Shown piece after piece: positions 26,315 through 38,127 of a DNA stretch of 64,000 nucleotides. Below the pieces are notes generated by a model. That model was not told the DNA's origin. It saw nothing but the letters and a program-made list of their open reading frames with translations, and searched no databases. Every line of letters starts with the position of its first letter. Position 1 is the first letter of the stretch. Position numbers and translations under genes: made by a program. This DNA is from Marinobacter persicus (GTDB taxonomy: Bacteria; Pseudomonadota; Gammaproteobacteria; Pseudomonadales; Oleiphilaceae), in contig NZ_PTIV01000007.1 in NCBI RefSeq assembly GCF_002934325.1, forward strand, positions 58,540 through 122,539. The letters are read 5' to 3'.

Positions 26315-29140
26315 ATGGACCATATCCAGATCAAGGGCGCACGCACCCATAACCTGAAAAATTTCGACCTGGATATGCCAAGGGACAAGCTCATTGTGAT
26401 TACCGGCCTGTCCGGCTCCGGCAAGTCCTCCCTGGCGTTCGACACGCTCTACGCCGAGGGCCAGCGACGCTACGTGGAATCCCTGTCCACCTACGCCCGT
26501 CAGTTCCTTTCGATGATGGAAAAGCCGGATGTGGATCATATCGAGGGGCTGTCGCCCGCGATTTCGATCGAGCAGAAGTCCACTTCCCACAACCCCCGCT
26601 CCACCGTCGGTACCATTACGGAAATTTATGATTACCTGCGTCTGCTGTTTGCCCGCGCAGGCGAGCCCCGCTGCCCGGACCACGGGCAACCCCTGGAAGC
26701 GCAGACTGTCAGCCAGATGGTGGACCAGGTACTGGCCATGCCCGAGGGCAGCAAGCTGATGATCCTGGCGCCGGTTATCCGGGACCGCAAGGGTGAGCAC
26801 CACCAGGTGATCGACACCATGCGCAGCCAGGGCTTTATCCGGCTCCGGGTTGACGGCACCGTCTACGACATTGACGACATCCCCGCCCTGGATAAAAAGA
26901 AGAAGCATCACATTGATGTGGTGGTGGACCGTTTCAAGGTAAAGGAAGGCCTTGAACAGCGGCTGGCAGAGAGCTTTGAGACCGCGCTGGAAATGACCGA
27001 TGGCATTGCACTGGTCGCTCCCATGACCGGTGAAGGTGAAGAACATACGTTCTCCGCCCGCTACGCCTGTACCCAGTGCGGTTATTCCCTCAGCGAACTG
27101 GAGCCCCGGCTGTTCTCGTTCAACAACCCGGCCGGGGCGTGCCCCACCTGCGATGGCCTGGGCGTACGACAATTTTTCGACCCGGAGAAGATCATCCAGA
27201 ACCCGGAAGCCACGCTGGCAGCCGGCGCCATCAAGGGATGGGATCGCCGGGCGGTGTATTATTTCCAGCTACTGAACAGTGTCGCGGAATATTACGGCCA
27301 GGACCTGGAAACACCCTGGGAAGAATTACCCGAAGACTTTCAAAACACCCTGCTTCACGGCTCCGGCGACGAAGAAATTCCATTCCGGTACGTGAATTCC
27401 CGTGGCCATATCATGGAGAAGTCGCACCCGTTTGAAGGCATCCTCCCGAATCTGGAACGCCGTTACCGGGAAACCGAATCCCAAAGCCTGCGCGAGGACC
27501 TGGCGCGCAACCTGAGTACCCAGCCGTGCCAGTCCTGCGGCGGCTCACGGCTTCGGACCGCCGCCCGGCACGTGTTTATCGAAGACCGAAACCTGCCGGA
27601 CATTTCGCACCTGCCAGTCGGCGACGCCCATGACTATTTCAGCCAGCTGAGCCTGCCAGGGCGCAAGGGTGAAATTGCCGAGAAAATTCTCAAAGAGGTG
27701 CGCCAACGGCTGCAGTTCCTGGTGAATGTTGGCCTTCAGTACCTCACCCTGGAACGTAGCGCCGACACCCTTTCCGGGGGTGAGGCCCAGCGCATTCGAC
27801 TGGCCAGCCAGATTGGCGCGGGCCTCGTTGGCGTGATGTACATTCTCGACGAACCATCGATCGGGCTGCATCAGCGCGACAACGACCGCCTGCTTGCCAC
27901 GCTGACCCACTTGCGGGACCTGGGCAATACCGTGATCGTCGTGGAGCACGACGAAGACGCCATTCGCGCCGCCGATTATGTCATCGACATCGGCCCCGGA
28001 GCCGGGGTTCATGGCGGAGAAATTGTCGCCAAGGGGACGCCAGACGACATCATTGCCAACCCCCAGTCATTGACCGGGCAATACCTGAGCGGGGAAAAAT
28101 CGATCGCCATACCGCCGACCCGACAGAAGGGGAACGGCAAATCCCTCGTGCTGTCCGGCGCCACCGGCAACAACCTGCAGGATGTCACCCTGACTCTGCC
28201 GCTGGGCATCATGACCTGCATCACCGGGGTCTCCGGGTCTGGCAAGTCAACGCTGATCAACAGCACGCTTTACCCGGTCGCGGCCACGAGGCTCAACAAG
28301 GCTACAACCCTAAATCACTCGCCTTACGGGCATCTCAAGGGCCTTGATCATCTGGACAAGGTCATTGATATCGACCAGAGCCCCATTGGGCGAACACCTC
28401 GCTCCAACCCGGCGACCTACACCGGCTTGTTCACTCCCATCCGGGAGCTCTTCGCCGGTACGCAGGAGGCCCGCTCCCGTGGCTACAAACCGGGGCGCTT
28501 CTCCTTCAACGTGAAAGGAGGCCGCTGCGAGGCCTGCCAGGGCGACGGCGTCATAAAAGTGGAAATGCACTTCCTGCCCGACATCTACGTGCCCTGCGAT
28601 GTCTGCAAGGGCAAACGCTATAACCGGGAAACACTGGAAGTGCGTTACAAGGGCAAGAACATCCACGAAGTCCTGGACATGACCGTGGAAGAAGGCCGGG
28701 AGTTCTTTGACGCCGTGCCTTTCCTGGCCAGGAAGCTCCAGACACTAATGGACGTGGGGCTGTCCTACATTCGACTGGGACAGAGCGCCGTCACACTCTC
28801 CGGCGGGGAAGCTCAGCGAGTGAAACTGGCGAAGGAGTTGTCCAAGCGCGATACCGGCAAGACACTGTATATCCTGGACGAGCCAACCACCGGCTTGCAC
28901 TTCTACGACATCCAGCAATTGCTCAACGTACTGCAACGGTTGCGGGACCATGGCAATACCGTGGTCGTGATCGAACACAACCTGGACGTGATCAAGACCG
29001 CCGACTGGATTGTCGACCTGGGCCCTGAAGGCGGTTCGGGGGGCGGGCAGATTATTGCTGAGGGCACGCCGGAAGACGTTGCCAAGAACCCCGCGTCCCA
29101 CACAGGCCGATACTTGCAGCCCATGCTAGAAAAGTTATAG
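26315..29140 (+). CDS. uvrA: Excinuclease ABC subunit A
   Basis: 941-residue damage-recognition ATPase of nucleotide excision repair. Two ABC modules: Walker A GLSGSGKS near residue 31 and GVSGSGKS near 640; signatures LSGGEAQR in each half. Zinc fingers are intact (CTQC...CPTC in the first half; CEAC...CDVC in the second). Length matches the family. AGAGG lies 6 bases before the ATG. It is convergent with rplQ through a shared bidirectional terminator. Confidence 0.99.
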   Translation: MDHIQIKGARTHNLKNFDLDMPRDKLIVITGLSGSGKSSLAFDTLYAEGQRRYVESLSTYARQFLSMMEKPDVDHIEGLSPAISIEQKSTSHNPRSTVGTITEIYDYLRLLFARAGEPRCPDHGQPLEAQTVSQMVDQVLAMPEGSKLMILAPVIRDRKGEHHQVIDTMRSQGFIRLRVDGTVYDIDDIPALDKKKKHHIDVVVDRFKVKEGLEQRLAESFETALEMTDGIALVAPMTGEGEEHTFSARYACTQCGYSLSELEPRLFSFNNPAGACPTCDGLGVRQFFDPEKIIQNPEATLAAGAIKGWDRRAVYYFQLLNSVAEYYGQDLETPWEELPEDFQNTLLHGSGDEEIPFRYVNSRGHIMEKSHPFEGILPNLERRYRETESQSLREDLARNLSTQPCQSCGGSRLRTAARHVFIEDRNLPDISHLPVGDAHDYFSQLSLPGRKGEIAEKILKEVRQRLQFLVNVGLQYLTLERSADTLSGGEAQRIRLASQIGAGLVGVMYILDEPSIGLHQRDNDRLLATLTHLRDLGNTVIVVEHDEDAIRAADYVIDIGPGAGVHGGEIVAKGTPDDIIANPQSLTGQYLSGEKSIAIPPTRQKGNGKSLVLSGATGNNLQDVTLTLPLGIMTCITGVSGSGKSTLINSTLYPVAATRLNKATTLNHSPYGHLKGLDHLDKVIDIDQSPIGRTPRSNPATYTGLFTPIRELFAGTQEARSRGYKPGRFSFNVKGGRCEACQGDGVIKVEMHFLPDIYVPCDVCKGKRYNRETLEVRYKGKNIHEVLDMTVEEGREFFDAVPFLARKLQTLMDVGLSYIRLGQSAVTLSGGEAQRVKLAKELSKRDTGKTLYILDEPTTGLHFYDIQQLLNVLQRLRDHGNTVVVIEHNLDVIKTADWIVDLGPEGGSGGGQIIAEGTPEDVAKNPASHTGRYLQPMLEKL

Positions 29141-29189
29141 ACGGGAAATGAAGAGCTTGTCGGCGAAGGATTTCCCAGAACCCAGACAC

Positions 29190-29225
29190 AAAAAAACCGG
29201 GAACCTGACGGAACCCGGTTTTTTT
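29190..29225. terminator. Bidirectional terminator between uvrA and rplQ
   Basis: AAAAAAACCGGG...CCCGGTTTTTTT: a hairpin with A-run and T-run on both sides, so it can end both uvrA (plus) and the alpha operon (minus). Confidence 0.88.
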
Positions 29226-29248
29226 GTGGTTGGCCAAAGCCGCGGAAA

Positions 29249-29647
29249 TTAATCCTCGTCTTCGTCCACCTCTTCCGCTTCGATGTCCAGCGGGCGACCG
29301 ACCAGCTCAACGAATGCCATCGGGGCATTGTCGCCGGCACGGAAACCGCACTTCAGGACACGGAGATAACCACCCGGACGCTCGCTGTAACGCGGACCCA
29401 GCTCTTCAAAGAGCTTGGCCACGGCAGCATCGTTACGCAGGCGAGAGAACGCCAGACGACGATTCGCAACCGAATCTTGCTTTGCGAGCGTGATCAGCGG
29501 CTCTGCTACCCGACGCAGCTCTTTGGCTTTCGGGAGAGTCGTTTTGATCAGCTCGTGCTCAACCAGTGACGCAGTCATGTTACGGAACATGGCCTTGCGA
29601 TGCGCACTGGTCCTGTTGAACTTACGACCACTCTTACGATGACGCAT
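29249..29647 (-). CDS. rplQ: 50S ribosomal protein L17
   Basis: 132 residues, [20 protein letters not shown] start typical of bacterial L17. The C-terminus has an extra acidic tail ([10 protein letters not shown]) compared with E. coli, as in other marine gammaproteobacteria. Last gene of the alpha operon, after rpoA. Confidence 0.99.
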   Translation of the reverse strand: MRHRKSGRKFNRTSAHRKAMFRNMTASLVEHELIKTTLPKAKELRRVAEPLITLAKQDSVANRRLAFSRLRNDAAVAKLFEELGPRYSERPGGYLRVLKCGFRAGDNAPMAFVELVGRPLDIEAEEVDEDED

Positions 29648-29680
29648 TGCTCTGATTCCTTACCTTAAACTAATCGGCGA

Positions 29681-30685
29681 TTAACCGCCCAAAACCCGGT
29701 CGTCACCACGAAGGCTTGCCGGCGGCCAGTTATCAAGACGCATACCCAGGGACAGACCACGGGACGCCAGAACGTCCTTGATCTCGGTCAGCGACTTTTT
29801 GCCAAGGTTGGGCGTCTTCAGCAGCTCCACTTCAGTGCGCTGGATCAGATCGCCGATGTAGTAAATGTTTTCAGCCTTCAAGCAGTTAGCTGAACGCACA
29901 GTCAATTCCAGATCGTCAACCGGACGCAGCAGGATCGGATCAACTTCTTCCTCTTCCTCTACGCGTTCCGGCTCTTTCTCATGATCCAGATCCACGAACA
30001 CTGCCAGCTGCTGCTGGAGAATGGTCGCCGCCCGACGAATTGCTTCTTCCGGGTCAATCGTCCCATTGGACTCCAGGTCAATCACCAGCTTGTCCAGGTC
30101 TGTGCGCTGCTCAACCCGGGCGCTTTCCACCGCATAAGCAACACGGCGAACCGGGCTGAATGTGGCATCAAGCTGCAAGCGTCCGATGGCACGAGTCTCG
30201 TCTTCTTCCAGACCGCGCTGATCAGCCGGCTCATAACCACGGCCGCGAGCCACACGCAAGCGCATGTTCACTTCGCCGTTTTCACTGAGATGACAGATCA
30301 CGTGATCCGGGTTGGCGATTTCAACATCGTGGTCCAGCTCGATATCGCCGGCGGTCACAACGCCCGGGCCCTTTTTGCTGAGCGTAAGCTCGGCATCGTC
30401 CCGGCCGTTCATTTTCACGGCGACGCCCTTGAGATTCAGAAGAATCTCAATAACGTCTTCCTGGACACCTTCAATGGCGCTGTACTCGTGCAGGACACCG
30501 TCGATCTGCGCTTCAGTAATGGCGCAGCCCGGCATCGAGGACAAGAGAATCCGGCGCAGCGCGCTGCCCAGGGTGTGACCGAAACCGCGCTCGAGCGGTT
30601 CCAGGACAACCTTGGCGCGATTCGCGCTGGATTCTTTCACGTCAATGGTACGAGGTGTCAATAACTCATGTACTGAACGCTGCAT
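29681..30685 (-). CDS. rpoA: RNA polymerase alpha subunit
   Basis: 334 residues. N-terminal dimerisation domain (about 1-230, with [15 protein letters not shown]), acidic linker (EEEEEVDP) and C-terminal domain that binds UP elements and activators ([31 protein letters not shown]). Scaffold for RNA polymerase assembly. Lies between rpsD and rplQ in the alpha operon. Confidence 0.99.
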   Translation of the reverse strand: MQRSVHELLTPRTIDVKESSANRAKVVLEPLERGFGHTLGSALRRILLSSMPGCAITEAQIDGVLHEYSAIEGVQEDVIEILLNLKGVAVKMNGRDDAELTLSKKGPGVVTAGDIELDHDVEIANPDHVICHLSENGEVNMRLRVARGRGYEPADQRGLEEDETRAIGRLQLDATFSPVRRVAYAVESARVEQRTDLDKLVIDLESNGTIDPEEAIRRAATILQQQLAVFVDLDHEKEPERVEEEEEVDPILLRPVDDLELTVRSANCLKAENIYYIGDLIQRTEVELLKTPNLGKKSLTEIKDVLASRGLSLGMRLDNWPPASLRGDDRVLGG

Positions 30686-30720
30686 AGACGCCCCTATCTG
30701 CTATCGTTGCTAACTGGGCT

Positions 30721-31341
30721 TTACTTGGAGTAAAGCTCGACGATGAGGTTCTCGTTGATGTCGGCAGGCAGTTCAGTACGCTCAGGAACTGACTTGTAAA
30801 CGCCGGACATCTTGTTGGCGTCAACCTCTACCCAGCTTACCGGTGCGCGGCTTGCAGCCAGGTCCAGAGCGCCTTTAACGCGCAGCTGGTTCTTGGCCTT
30901 TTCACGCACGCTCACAACGTCACCCGGCTTAACCTGATAAGAGGCGATGTTTACCGACTTATCGTTAACCAGGATCGCCTTGTGAGAGACGAGCTGACGA
31001 GCTTCCGCACGGGTAGAACCAAAGCCCATGCGATATACAACGTTATCCAGACGACCTTCCAACAGCTGCAGCAGGTTTTCGCCTGTTGCACCCTTCAGAC
31101 GGGCCGCTTCTTTGTAGTAGTTACGGAATTGCTTTTCGAGCACACCGTAAATACGACGAACTTTCTGTTTTTCACGAAGCTGTACGCCGTACTCGGACAG
31201 ACGACCGCGACGCGCGCCGTGCATACCCGGCGGAGTCTCGATTTTGCACTTGGAGTCGAGCGCGCGTACGCCGCTCTTCAGAAAAAGATCTGTCCCTTCA
31301 CGACGAGACAGCTTGCACTTCGGGCCTATATAACGAGCCAT
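30721..31341 (-). CDS. rpsD: 30S ribosomal protein S4
   Basis: 206 residues; begins [20 protein letters not shown] and has an S4 RNA-binding domain (about 94-155). A primary 16S rRNA binder in 30S assembly; in E. coli also the translational repressor of the alpha operon. Confidence 0.99.
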   Translation of the reverse strand: MARYIGPKCKLSRREGTDLFLKSGVRALDSKCKIETPPGMHGARRGRLSEYGVQLREKQKVRRIYGVLEKQFRNYYKEAARLKGATGENLLQLLEGRLDNVVYRMGFGSTRAEARQLVSHKAILVNDKSVNIASYQVKPGDVVSVREKAKNQLRVKGALDLAASRAPVSWVEVDANKMSGVYKSVPERTELPADINENLIVELYSK

Positions 31342-31359
31342 ATTTCACTGTCTCCTGTG

Positions 31360-31749
31360 TTAGACGCGGCGCTTCTTGGGCGGACGACAGCCGTTATGGG
31401 GAATCGGCGTCACATCTGTGATGTTGGTGATCTTGTAGCCACACGCGTTCAGCGCGCGAACTGCAGATTCACGTCCGGGCCCAGGACCCTTAACCTCTAC
31501 GTCCAGGTTTTTAAGGCCGTATTCAGCAGCCGCATTACCGGCTCTTTCAGCTGCTACCTGCGCAGCAAAAGGTGTACTCTTACGTGAGCCGCGGAAACCG
31601 GAACCACCAGAAGTGGCCCAGGACAGGACGTTGCCCTGACGGTCCGAAATGGTCACGATAGTGTTGTTGAAGGACGCGTGTACGTGCGCGACGCCATCAA
31701 CAACCGTCTTTTTCACCTTTTTACGGGTACGTGTACCTGGCTTTGCCAT
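31360..31749 (-). CDS. rpsK: 30S ribosomal protein S11
   Basis: 129 residues; [20 protein letters not shown] start and C-terminal [13 protein letters not shown] tail typical of S11. Forms part of the 30S platform around the mRNA exit. Between rpsM and rpsD. Confidence 0.99.
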   Translation of the reverse strand: MAKPGTRTRKKVKKTVVDGVAHVHASFNNTIVTISDRQGNVLSWATSGGSGFRGSRKSTPFAAQVAAERAGNAAAEYGLKNLDVEVKGPGPGRESAVRALNACGYKITNITDVTPIPHNGCRPPKKRRV

Positions 31750-31762
31750 GTTTGCCTACCTG

Positions 31763-32119
31763 TTACTTGCGAATCGGTTTGCGAGGACCTTTCCGGGTGC
31801 GGGCGTTGGTCTTGGTGCGCTGGCCACGGACCGGAAGGCCATGACGATGACGCAGACCACGGTGGCATCCGAGATCCTTCAAACGCTTGATGTTCATCTG
31901 TACTTCACGACGCAGATCGCCTTCAACGATAAACTTGCCCACTTCGGTACGAAGGGATTCAAGCTGCTCGTCGCTAAGGTCTTTGACCTTGACGTCCGGC
32001 TTGACGCCGGTTGCATCGCAAAGCTTCTGGGCTGTTGTCTTGCCAACACCAAAGATGTAGGTCAGCGAGATAACAGCATGTTTGTTGTCGGGTATATTGA
32101 CACCGGCTATACGTGCCAT
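31763..32119 (-). CDS. rpsM: 30S ribosomal protein S13
   Basis: 118 residues; [20 protein letters not shown] start and basic GPRKPIRK tail. Contacts the P-site tRNA and 50S subunit. First gene of the alpha operon, preceded by its own promoter. Confidence 0.99.
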   Translation of the reverse strand: MARIAGVNIPDNKHAVISLTYIFGVGKTTAQKLCDATGVKPDVKVKDLSDEQLESLRTEVGKFIVEGDLRREVQMNIKRLKDLGCHRGLRHRHGLPVRGQRTKTNARTRKGPRKPIRK

Positions 32120-32180
32120 CCAAATTACTCCGCGTTCAAAGCTTTGCTGTGTGAATTTTCCGCCACAAAAAGGGCGCGAA

Positions 32181-32210
32181 ATAATAGCGCTTGACCCGGC
32201 TCCGAGTCAA
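32181..32210 (-). promoter_or_regulatory. Promoter of the alpha operon (rpsM-rplQ)
   Basis: Minus strand: TTGACT (32205-32210), 18-base spacer, TATTAT (32181-32186). The predicted start near 32174 leaves a leader of about 55 bases before rpsM. A perfect 9-base inverted repeat (GCGCTTGAC...GTCAAGCGC, 32187-32214) covers the -35 element and the spacer. Confidence 0.65.
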
Positions 32211-32259
32211 GCGCCACTATTCCGAACCCCTGTAACAATGTCAGGTTTGATCCGCTGAA

Positions 32260-32373
32260 TCAGCCCTGGCGCTGCTTGTGACGAGGCTCCGTGCAAATGA
32301 CTCGAACTGAGCCATTGCGACGAATTACTTTGCAGTTACGGCAAATTTTCTTTACCGAAGCGCGTACTTTCAT
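32260..32373 (-). CDS. rpmJ: 50S ribosomal protein L36
   Basis: 37-residue protein, too short for most ORF screens. Translation starts [20 protein letters not shown] and continues to HKQRQG. Zinc-binding form: Cys11, Cys14, Cys27 and His32 are all present. Last gene of the spc operon, after secY, as in E. coli and Pseudomonas. Confidence 0.97.
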   Translation of the reverse strand: MKVRASVKKICRNCKVIRRNGSVRVICTEPRHKQRQG

Positions 32374-32416
32374 TGTCGACTCCAGTTTCTCAGGGAACGA
32401 CTACCGCCGTTCCGAC

Positions 32417-33724
32417 CTAGCCCTTGAGATTGGACTTCTTCATCAGTGACTCGTACTGATGTGACATCAGGTGTGATTGAACCTGAGCCATGAAATCCAT
32501 CACGACGACTACAACAATCAGCAGTGAGGTACCACCCAGATAGAAGGGTACGTTACCTGCAACCATCAGGAACTGTGGGAACAGAGACACTGCTGCAATA
32601 TACATTGCCCCGAACAACGTCAGACGGGTCAGTACACCATCGATGTACTTTGCGGTCTGTTCACCCGGGCGAATGCCGGGAATGAACGCACCGGAGCGCT
32701 TGAGGTTATCCGCAACTTCCTTGGGATTATACATCAGCGCTGTATAGAAGTAGCAAAAGAAGATAACTGCTGCTGCAAACAGAATGATGTACAACGGCTG
32801 GCTCGGAGCCAGGGCCTGGGAAACGCTGCTCAGCCACTCCATGCCTTCACCCTGACCGAACCATTGCCCCAGCGACGCCGGGAACAACAGAAGGGACGAG
32901 GCGAAGATCGGCGGAATAACGCCGGCCATATTGACCTTCAAGGGCAAATGACTGGACTGCTGGGCAAACACCCGGCGACCTTGCTGACGCTTGGCATAGT
33001 TAATGGTCAGACGCCGCTGTCCCCGCTCCATGAAAACCACGAAGCCAATGACGGCAACTGCAAGGATACCAATACCGAGCACGACCAACAGGCTCATCTC
33101 ACCGCTACGAGCCTGCTCCAGGGTTTGGCCAATGGCGCCGGGCAAGCCGGCGACAATGCCGGTGAAGATCAACAGCGAAATACCGTTGCCGATACCGCGC
33201 TCGGTGATCTGCTCACCCAGCCACATCATGAACACAGCGCCAGAAACAAACGACACCACCGCCACAAAGTGGAAGCTGAAGCTGTCGTTGAAGGTGACGC
33301 CCTGTGAGGCCAACCCCATGGAAATACCAAAGCCCTGAACCAGGGCCAGGACAACCGTACCATAGCGCGTATATTGGCTGATCTTACGACGACCAGACTC
33401 GCCTTCCTTTTTCAGTTGCTCAAGGTGCGGGCTGACCGCCGTCATGAGCTGCATGATAATGGAAGCCGAAATATACGGCATGATACCGAGTGCGAAGATA
33501 CTCATGCGCTCAAGCGCACCACCGGAAAACATGTTGAACATGCTCAGGATCGTGCCCTGATTCTGCTCGAACAATGCCGCCAAACGGTCCGGGTTAATGC
33601 CAGGCACGGGAATGTGGGCACCGATCCGGTACACCAACAATGCCAGGAAGACAAACCAGAGCCGCGAACGCAGCTCTGCAAATCCTTTTCCGGCGCCCGC
33701 AGGCATGGATGCTGTCTTGGCCAT
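32417..33724 (-). CDS. secY: Sec translocon channel subunit SecY
   Basis: 435-residue inner-membrane protein with ten predicted membrane segments; forms the protein-conducting channel with SecE and SecG. Typical features: N-terminal [20 protein letters not shown], plug region after segment 1, cytoplasmic loop [20 protein letters not shown]. Between rplO and rpmJ in the spc operon. Confidence 0.99.
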   Translation of the reverse strand: MAKTASMPAGAGKGFAELRSRLWFVFLALLVYRIGAHIPVPGINPDRLAALFEQNQGTILSMFNMFSGGALERMSIFALGIMPYISASIIMQLMTAVSPHLEQLKKEGESGRRKISQYTRYGTVVLALVQGFGISMGLASQGVTFNDSFSFHFVAVVSFVSGAVFMMWLGEQITERGIGNGISLLIFTGIVAGLPGAIGQTLEQARSGEMSLLVVLGIGILAVAVIGFVVFMERGQRRLTINYAKRQQGRRVFAQQSSHLPLKVNMAGVIPPIFASSLLLFPASLGQWFGQGEGMEWLSSVSQALAPSQPLYIILFAAAVIFFCYFYTALMYNPKEVADNLKRSGAFIPGIRPGEQTAKYIDGVLTRLTLFGAMYIAAVSLFPQFLMVAGNVPFYLGGTSLLIVVVVVMDFMAQVQSHLMSHQYESLMKKSNLKG

Positions 33725-33741
33725 TTAGTCCTCGACTCGCC

Positions 33742-34176
33742 TTAGTCTTCGACTTTACCACCCGCGGCAGTAATTGCCTCGCGTGCGCCCTTGGTGACAC
33801 GAAGGCCCTGTACGGTTACTGCACGGTCAATTTCGCCGGACAGGATAACCTTGGCTTCGCGGATTTCATCGCGGACGATGTCGGCGCGCTTCAACGCATC
33901 CAGATCCACAACGTCGCCTTCAACCTTCGCCAGTTCGTTCAGGCGAATCTCAGCGACGTAGCGCTGCTGGCGAGACGTGAAGCCGTACTTCGGCAGACGG
34001 CGTGCCAGTGGCATCTGACCGCCTTCAAAACCCCGAGCAACGGTACCGCCGGAACGGGATTTCAGACCTTTGTGACCACGGCCACCGGTTTTACCCAGGC
34101 CGCTACCGATACCACGACCGACGCGCTTGGCGGACGGACGTGAACCGGGTTCCGGAGCAAGTTCGTTCAGACGCAT
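33742..34176 (-). CDS. rplO: 50S ribosomal protein L15
   Basis: 144 residues from the ATG at 34176 ([20 protein letters not shown]), with GGAG upstream overlapping the end of rpmD. The Gly/Arg-rich N-terminal extension ([20 protein letters not shown]) threads into 23S rRNA. Five in-frame codons upstream are not needed. Confidence 0.98.
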   Translation of the reverse strand: MRLNELAPEPGSRPSAKRVGRGIGSGLGKTGGRGHKGLKSRSGGTVARGFEGGQMPLARRLPKYGFTSRQQRYVAEIRLNELAKVEGDVVDLDALKRADIVRDEIREAKVILSGEIDRAVTVQGLRVTKGAREAITAAGGKVED

Positions 34177-34177
34177 C

Positions 34178-34363
34178 TCAGTTCTCCTCAACCCGAACCA
34201 GGTAATTTACCCGGTTGATCATACCGCGGATGGAAGGTGTGTCTTCCAGCTCAACGGTGTGACCGATTTTACGAAGACCCAGGCCCTTCACACACAGCTT
34301 GTGCTTGGGCTGACAGCCGATCGGGCTGCGGGTCAGAGTTACTTTGATCGTATTGTTCGCCAT
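34178..34363 (-). CDS. rpmD: 50S ribosomal protein L30
   Basis: 61 residues from the ATG at 34363 ([20 protein letters not shown]); family length is about 60. The longer reading to 34414 extends into rpsE. The stop codon is followed one base later by the rplO start. Confidence 0.97.
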   Translation of the reverse strand: MANNTIKVTLTRSPIGCQPKHKLCVKGLGLRKIGHTVELEDTPSIRGMINRVNYLVRVEEN

Positions 34364-34367
34364 GACT

Positions 34368-34868
34368 TCAACCCAGAATATCGTCGACGGATTTACCGCG
34401 CTTGGCCGCAACATCTTCAGGCGCTTTCATGGCCTGCAGACCCTTGATGGTGGAACGCACTACGTTCACCGGGTTGGTAGACCCGTAACACTTGGACAGT
34501 ACGTTCTCCACACCGGTTACTTCCAATACCGCACGCATCGCACCACCGGCGATGATACCGGTACCTTCGGAAGCCGGCTGCATGTAGACCTTGGAGCCGC
34601 CATGCTGTGCCTTGACCGGGTACTGGAGAGTGTTGCCGTCAAGCGCCACATCTACCATGTTTTTGCGCGCAGCTTCCATGGCCTTCTGGATGGCAACCGG
34701 AACTTCCCGGGCCTTACCACGACCGAAACCAACACGACCTTTACCATCACCCACTACAGTCAGTGCGGTGAAGGCGAAAATACGGCCACCTTTAACAACC
34801 TTGGCGACGCGATTGACCTGAACCAGCTTTTCCTGGAGCTCAGGCGCCTTCTGTTCGTTAACGCTCAT
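34368..34868 (-). CDS. rpsE: 30S ribosomal protein S5
   Basis: 166 residues; S5 N-terminal dsRNA-binding-like domain ([17 protein letters not shown]) and C-terminal domain. Involved in translational fidelity. The ATG at 34868 has GGTGGAG upstream; a GTG three codons earlier is less likely. Confidence 0.98.
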   Translation of the reverse strand: MSVNEQKAPELQEKLVQVNRVAKVVKGGRIFAFTALTVVGDGKGRVGFGRGKAREVPVAIQKAMEAARKNMVDVALDGNTLQYPVKAQHGGSKVYMQPASEGTGIIAGGAMRAVLEVTGVENVLSKCYGSTNPVNVVRSTIKGLQAMKAPEDVAAKRGKSVDDILG

Positions 34869-34880
34869 CTTCTCCACCTC

Positions 34881-35228
34881 TTAGAATTGCAAGCCAGCTT
34901 CACGGGCAGCGTCGGCCAGAGCCTGGACACGACCGTGATAACGGTAACCCGAGCGGTCAAAAGCGACCTTCTCGATGCCTGCTGCCTTGGCACGCTCAGC
35001 GATCAGCTGACCGACCTTCTGGGCAGCTTCCACGTTACCGGTTGCACCCTGGCGCAGATCCTTATCCAACGTGGAGGCAGAGGCCAGCACTTTGCTGCCA
35101 TCTGCAGTCGTAACCTGGGCATACATGTGACGCGGCGTGCGGTGAACGCACAGACGGTCGGTACCCAGCTCACGGATCTTCATGCGCACTTTGCGTGCGC
35201 GACGCAGTCTTTCGTTATTTGCGCTCAT
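34881..35228 (-). CDS. rplR: 50S ribosomal protein L18
   Basis: 115 residues, [20 protein letters not shown] start, C-terminal [20 protein letters not shown]; binds 5S rRNA in the central protuberance. spc operon between rplF and rpsE. Confidence 0.99.
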   Translation of the reverse strand: MSANNERLRRARKVRMKIRELGTDRLCVHRTPRHMYAQVTTADGSKVLASASTLDKDLRQGATGNVEAAQKVGQLIAERAKAAGIEKVAFDRSGYRYHGRVQALADAAREAGLQF

Positions 35229-35237
35229 AGTCCCGCC

Positions 35238-35771
35238 TTATTTCTTCTTGGCTTCTTTGCGTCTGACCTGCTCATCCGCATAACGCACACCTTTGCCTTT
35301 GTAAGGCTCTGGCGGACGGAACGCGCGGATTTCAGCAGCGACCTGGCCAACCTGTTGCTTGTCGATACCGCGAACTACCACTTCGGTGTTCGAAGGAGTT
35401 TCAGCGGTAACACCCTCGGGCAGCTCATATTCAACCGGGTGGGAAAAACCCAGTGTCAGATTGAGCTTCTTACCTTGCGCCTGCGCACGGTAACCTACGC
35501 CCGTCAGCTGGAGTTTACGCTCCCAGCCAGTGGACACGCCGGTAACCATGTTGTTAACCAGCGCGCGGGTAGTACCTGCAAGAGCGCGGGACTTTTTGGC
35601 GCCATCACGAGCAGCAAAGCGCAGAACATTCTCTTCCTGCGTTACTTCAACCGCCTGATGGATGGTGAATTGAAGCGCTCCCTTGGAACCCTTCACATCG
35701 ATTTCCTGTCCGTTCAGCTTAACCTCAACACCGGAAGGCAGCACGACAGGATTATTGGCAACCCTGGACAT
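35238..35771 (-). CDS. rplF: 50S ribosomal protein L6
   Basis: 177 residues, [20 protein letters not shown] start and C-terminal [20 protein letters not shown]. Two repeated alpha/beta domains; located near the GTPase-associated centre. spc operon. Confidence 0.99.
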   Translation of the reverse strand: MSRVANNPVVLPSGVEVKLNGQEIDVKGSKGALQFTIHQAVEVTQEENVLRFAARDGAKKSRALAGTTRALVNNMVTGVSTGWERKLQLTGVGYRAQAQGKKLNLTLGFSHPVEYELPEGVTAETPSNTEVVVRGIDKQQVGQVAAEIRAFRPPEPYKGKGVRYADEQVRRKEAKKK

Positions 35772-35780
35772 GTGTATCTC

Positions 35781-36173
35781 CTAGAATACGGTGCAGATGA
35801 CTTCGCCACCCACGCCTGCAGCACGTGCAGCGCGGTCTGTCATAACGCCCTTGGACGTTGAGACAATCGCGACCCCAAGACCACCAGCTACCTTCGGCAG
35901 CTCACCTGAACCTTTGTACTGACGCAGGCTCGGGCGGCTTACCCGCTGGATCTCTTCAATTACCGGCTTACCGCCGAAGTACTTCAGAGTGATGGTCAGC
36001 TCGGGCTTAGCGTCGGCTGAAACGGAAAAATCCTCTACGTAACCTTCGTCCTTCAGGACTTGGGCTACGGAGGCCTTCATCTTGGACGACGGCATCGTTA
36101 CGTCGGCTTTCGATGCCATCTGGGCATTACGGATACGGGTAAACATATCCGCAAGCGTGTCTTGCATACTCAT
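35781..36173 (-). CDS. rpsH: 30S ribosomal protein S8
   Basis: 130 residues from the ATG at 36173 ([20 protein letters not shown]), matching the conserved S8 start; AGGAG lies about 10 bases upstream. Central 16S rRNA binder and, in E. coli, the autogenous repressor of the spc operon acting at rplE. Confidence 0.98.
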   Translation of the reverse strand: MSMQDTLADMFTRIRNAQMASKADVTMPSSKMKASVAQVLKDEGYVEDFSVSADAKPELTITLKYFGGKPVIEEIQRVSRPSLRQYKGSGELPKVAGGLGVAIVSTSKGVMTDRAARAAGVGGEVICTVF

Positions 36174-36261
36174 TAGTATGAGGCTCCTGATCTTTTTAGT
36201 TGTGCAGCGGCTTGCCGCACCGCTTACCAACAGGCACCTGACCGAAGTCAGGCGGCCTATC

Positions 36262-36567
36262 TTACCAGCTTGACTTGGTCAGGCCAGGCACGTCACCGCG
36301 CATGCCGTATTCGCGGAGTTTAATCCGCGAAAGCTCGAACTTGCGCAAAACACCGTGCGGGCGACCAGTAACCTGGCAACGATTCCGAAGACGAGACGGG
36401 CTCGCATTACGAGGAAGCTGCTGGAGCTTCATCTGTGCGTCCCAACGTTCTTCATCGCTGGTATTCGGGTTCTTGATAATAGCTTTGAGCTCCGCGCGCT
36501 TGGCTGCGTATTTCGCAACCATTTTTTCGCGCTTCAGCTCACGCTGCTTCATTGAAACCTTCGCCAT
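36262..36567 (-). CDS. rpsN: 30S ribosomal protein S14 (zinc-independent form)
   Basis: 101 residues, the long form without CXXC zinc motifs (only one Cys, in [12 protein letters not shown]). C-terminus [17 protein letters not shown] is diagnostic. spc operon between rplE and rpsH. Confidence 0.99.
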   Translation of the reverse strand: MAKVSMKQRELKREKMVAKYAAKRAELKAIIKNPNTSDEERWDAQMKLQQLPRNASPSRLRNRCQVTGRPHGVLRKFELSRIKLREYGMRGDVPGLTKSSW

Positions 36568-36579
36568 GTCACTCGTTCC

Positions 36580-37119
36580 TTATTTCTTGAACGGAAAGCC
36601 AAAGGCTTTCAAGAGTTCGCGACCTTCGTCGTCGGAATCAGCAGTGGTGGTGATGGTCACATCCAGGCCACGGACCTTGTCTACCTTGTCGTAGTCAATT
36701 TCCGGGAAGATGATCTGCTCACGCACACCCATGCTGTAGTTTCCACGACCGTCAAAGGATTTCGGGTTCAGACCGCGGAAGTCACGAATGCGGGGAACCG
36801 CAATGTGCACCAGACGATCAAAGAAATCCCACATGCGTTCGCCACGCAGGGTCACTTTACAGCCAATCGGCCAACCTTCACGGATTTTGAAACCCGCGAC
36901 GGATTTGCGAGCTTTGGTGATCACCGGTTTCTGGCCCGCTAGGCGCTCCAGATCGGCAACTGCGTTTTCGATCAGTTTTTTATCACCAACAGCTTCACCA
37001 ACACCCATGTTCAGGGTGATTTTCTCAATCCGCGGCACCTGCATGATGTTCTTGTAAGAGAACTCCTTCTGCAGGGCAGGTACCACTTCTTTAGTGTACT
37101 GCTCTTTACTGTTAAGCAT
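36580..37119 (-). CDS. rplE: 50S ribosomal protein L5
   Basis: 179 residues from the ATG at 37119 ([20 protein letters not shown]); same length as E. coli L5. Binds 5S rRNA and contacts the P-site tRNA. A GTG four codons upstream is possible but unneeded. Confidence 0.98.
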   Translation of the reverse strand: MLNSKEQYTKEVVPALQKEFSYKNIMQVPRIEKITLNMGVGEAVGDKKLIENAVADLERLAGQKPVITKARKSVAGFKIREGWPIGCKVTLRGERMWDFFDRLVHIAVPRIRDFRGLNPKSFDGRGNYSMGVREQIIFPEIDYDKVDKVRGLDVTITTTADSDDEGRELLKAFGFPFKK

Positions 37120-37134
37120 CGTAACCACCACCGC

Positions 37135-37455
37135 TTACTGGTTATCGACGGCTTCAGACGTGGACTTGAAGATCCGCACTTTGGTGCCGTCTTCCTTAAC
37201 CTGGAAGCCTACACGATCGGCTTTGCCGGTCTGCGGATTAAAAATAGCCACGTTGGAAACCTGGATAGGTGCTTCTTTCTCGACGATACCACCCTGGGTG
37301 CCGAGCATCGGGTTTGGCTTGGTGTGCTTCTTGATCATGTTGATCCCAGAAACAAGCACTCGGCCGTCGTCCTGAACCTTCAGGACTTTACCACGTTTGC
37401 CCTTATCTTTCCCGGTGGTGACGATTACTTCGTCATCGCGTTTGATCTTTTTCAT
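37135..37455 (-). CDS. rplX: 50S ribosomal protein L24
   Basis: 106 residues with an N-terminal KOW motif ([20 protein letters not shown]). Assembly-initiator protein near the tunnel exit. The start is 17 bases after rplN. Confidence 0.99.
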   Translation of the reverse strand: MKKIKRDDEVIVTTGKDKGKRGKVLKVQDDGRVLVSGINMIKKHTKPNPMLGTQGGIVEKEAPIQVSNVAIFNPQTGKADRVGFQVKEDGTKVRIFKSTSEAVDNQ

Positions 37456-37472
37456 AACCGGCCTCTGGTCCT

Positions 37473-37841
37473 TTAAAGTACTTCGGGTGCCAGTGAAATA
37501 ATTTTCATGAACTTCTCATTACGCAGTTCACGGGTAACCGGTCCGAAGATACGGGTACCGATGGGTGCGTCCTGAGGGTTCAGAAGCACTGCGGCGTTGC
37601 CGTCGAAGCGGATCAAAGAACCGTCTGGACGACGTACGCCTTTGCGGGTACGTACCACTACAGCCTTCAGGACCTGGCCTTTCTTAACCTTGCCGCGGGG
37701 AATGGCTTCCTTGACGGTCACCTTGATGATATCCCCAACGCCTGCATAGCGCCGGTGAGATCCGCCCAGGACCTTGATGCACTGGACTTGCCGTGCACCA
37801 CTGTTATCCGCGACTTCAAGCATTGTTTGAGTCTGAATCAT
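37473..37841 (-). CDS. rplN: 50S ribosomal protein L14
   Basis: 122 residues; [20 protein letters not shown] start and conserved [19 protein letters not shown]. Sits at the subunit interface. First gene of the classical spc set; no separate promoter seen. Confidence 0.99.
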   Translation of the reverse strand: MIQTQTMLEVADNSGARQVQCIKVLGGSHRRYAGVGDIIKVTVKEAIPRGKVKKGQVLKAVVVRTRKGVRRPDGSLIRFDGNAAVLLNPQDAPIGTRIFGPVTRELRNEKFMKIISLAPEVL

Positions 37842-37859
37842 GGTTGTTCTCCGGGCGAA

Positions 37860-38126
37860 TTACACCTTGGATGCAGTTTCGGTGACTTCCACCAGGGCCC
37901 AGCTCTTGGTCTTGGAGACCGGACGGGTTTCCTGGATGGTGACTGTGTCGCCGACGTTGCACTGGTTGCTTTCATCGTGCGCATGAATCTTGGTGGAGCG
38001 CTTCATGTACTTACCGTACAGAGGGTGTTTCACCTGACGCTCAACCAGGACCACGATGGACTTGTCCATCTTGTTGCTCACGACCTTGCCGCTAAGAGTT
38101 CTGGCAGTTTGGGTAGCTTCGGTCAT
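37860..38126 (-). CDS. rpsQ: 30S ribosomal protein S17
   Basis: 88 residues with the OB-fold core [20 protein letters not shown]. Primary 16S rRNA binder. Last gene of the S10 operon, one base after rpmC. Confidence 0.99.
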   Translation of the reverse strand: MTEATQTARTLSGKVVSNKMDKSIVVLVERQVKHPLYGKYMKRSTKIHAHDESNQCNVGDTVTIQETRPVSKTKSWALVEVTETASKV

Positions 38127-38127
38127 G

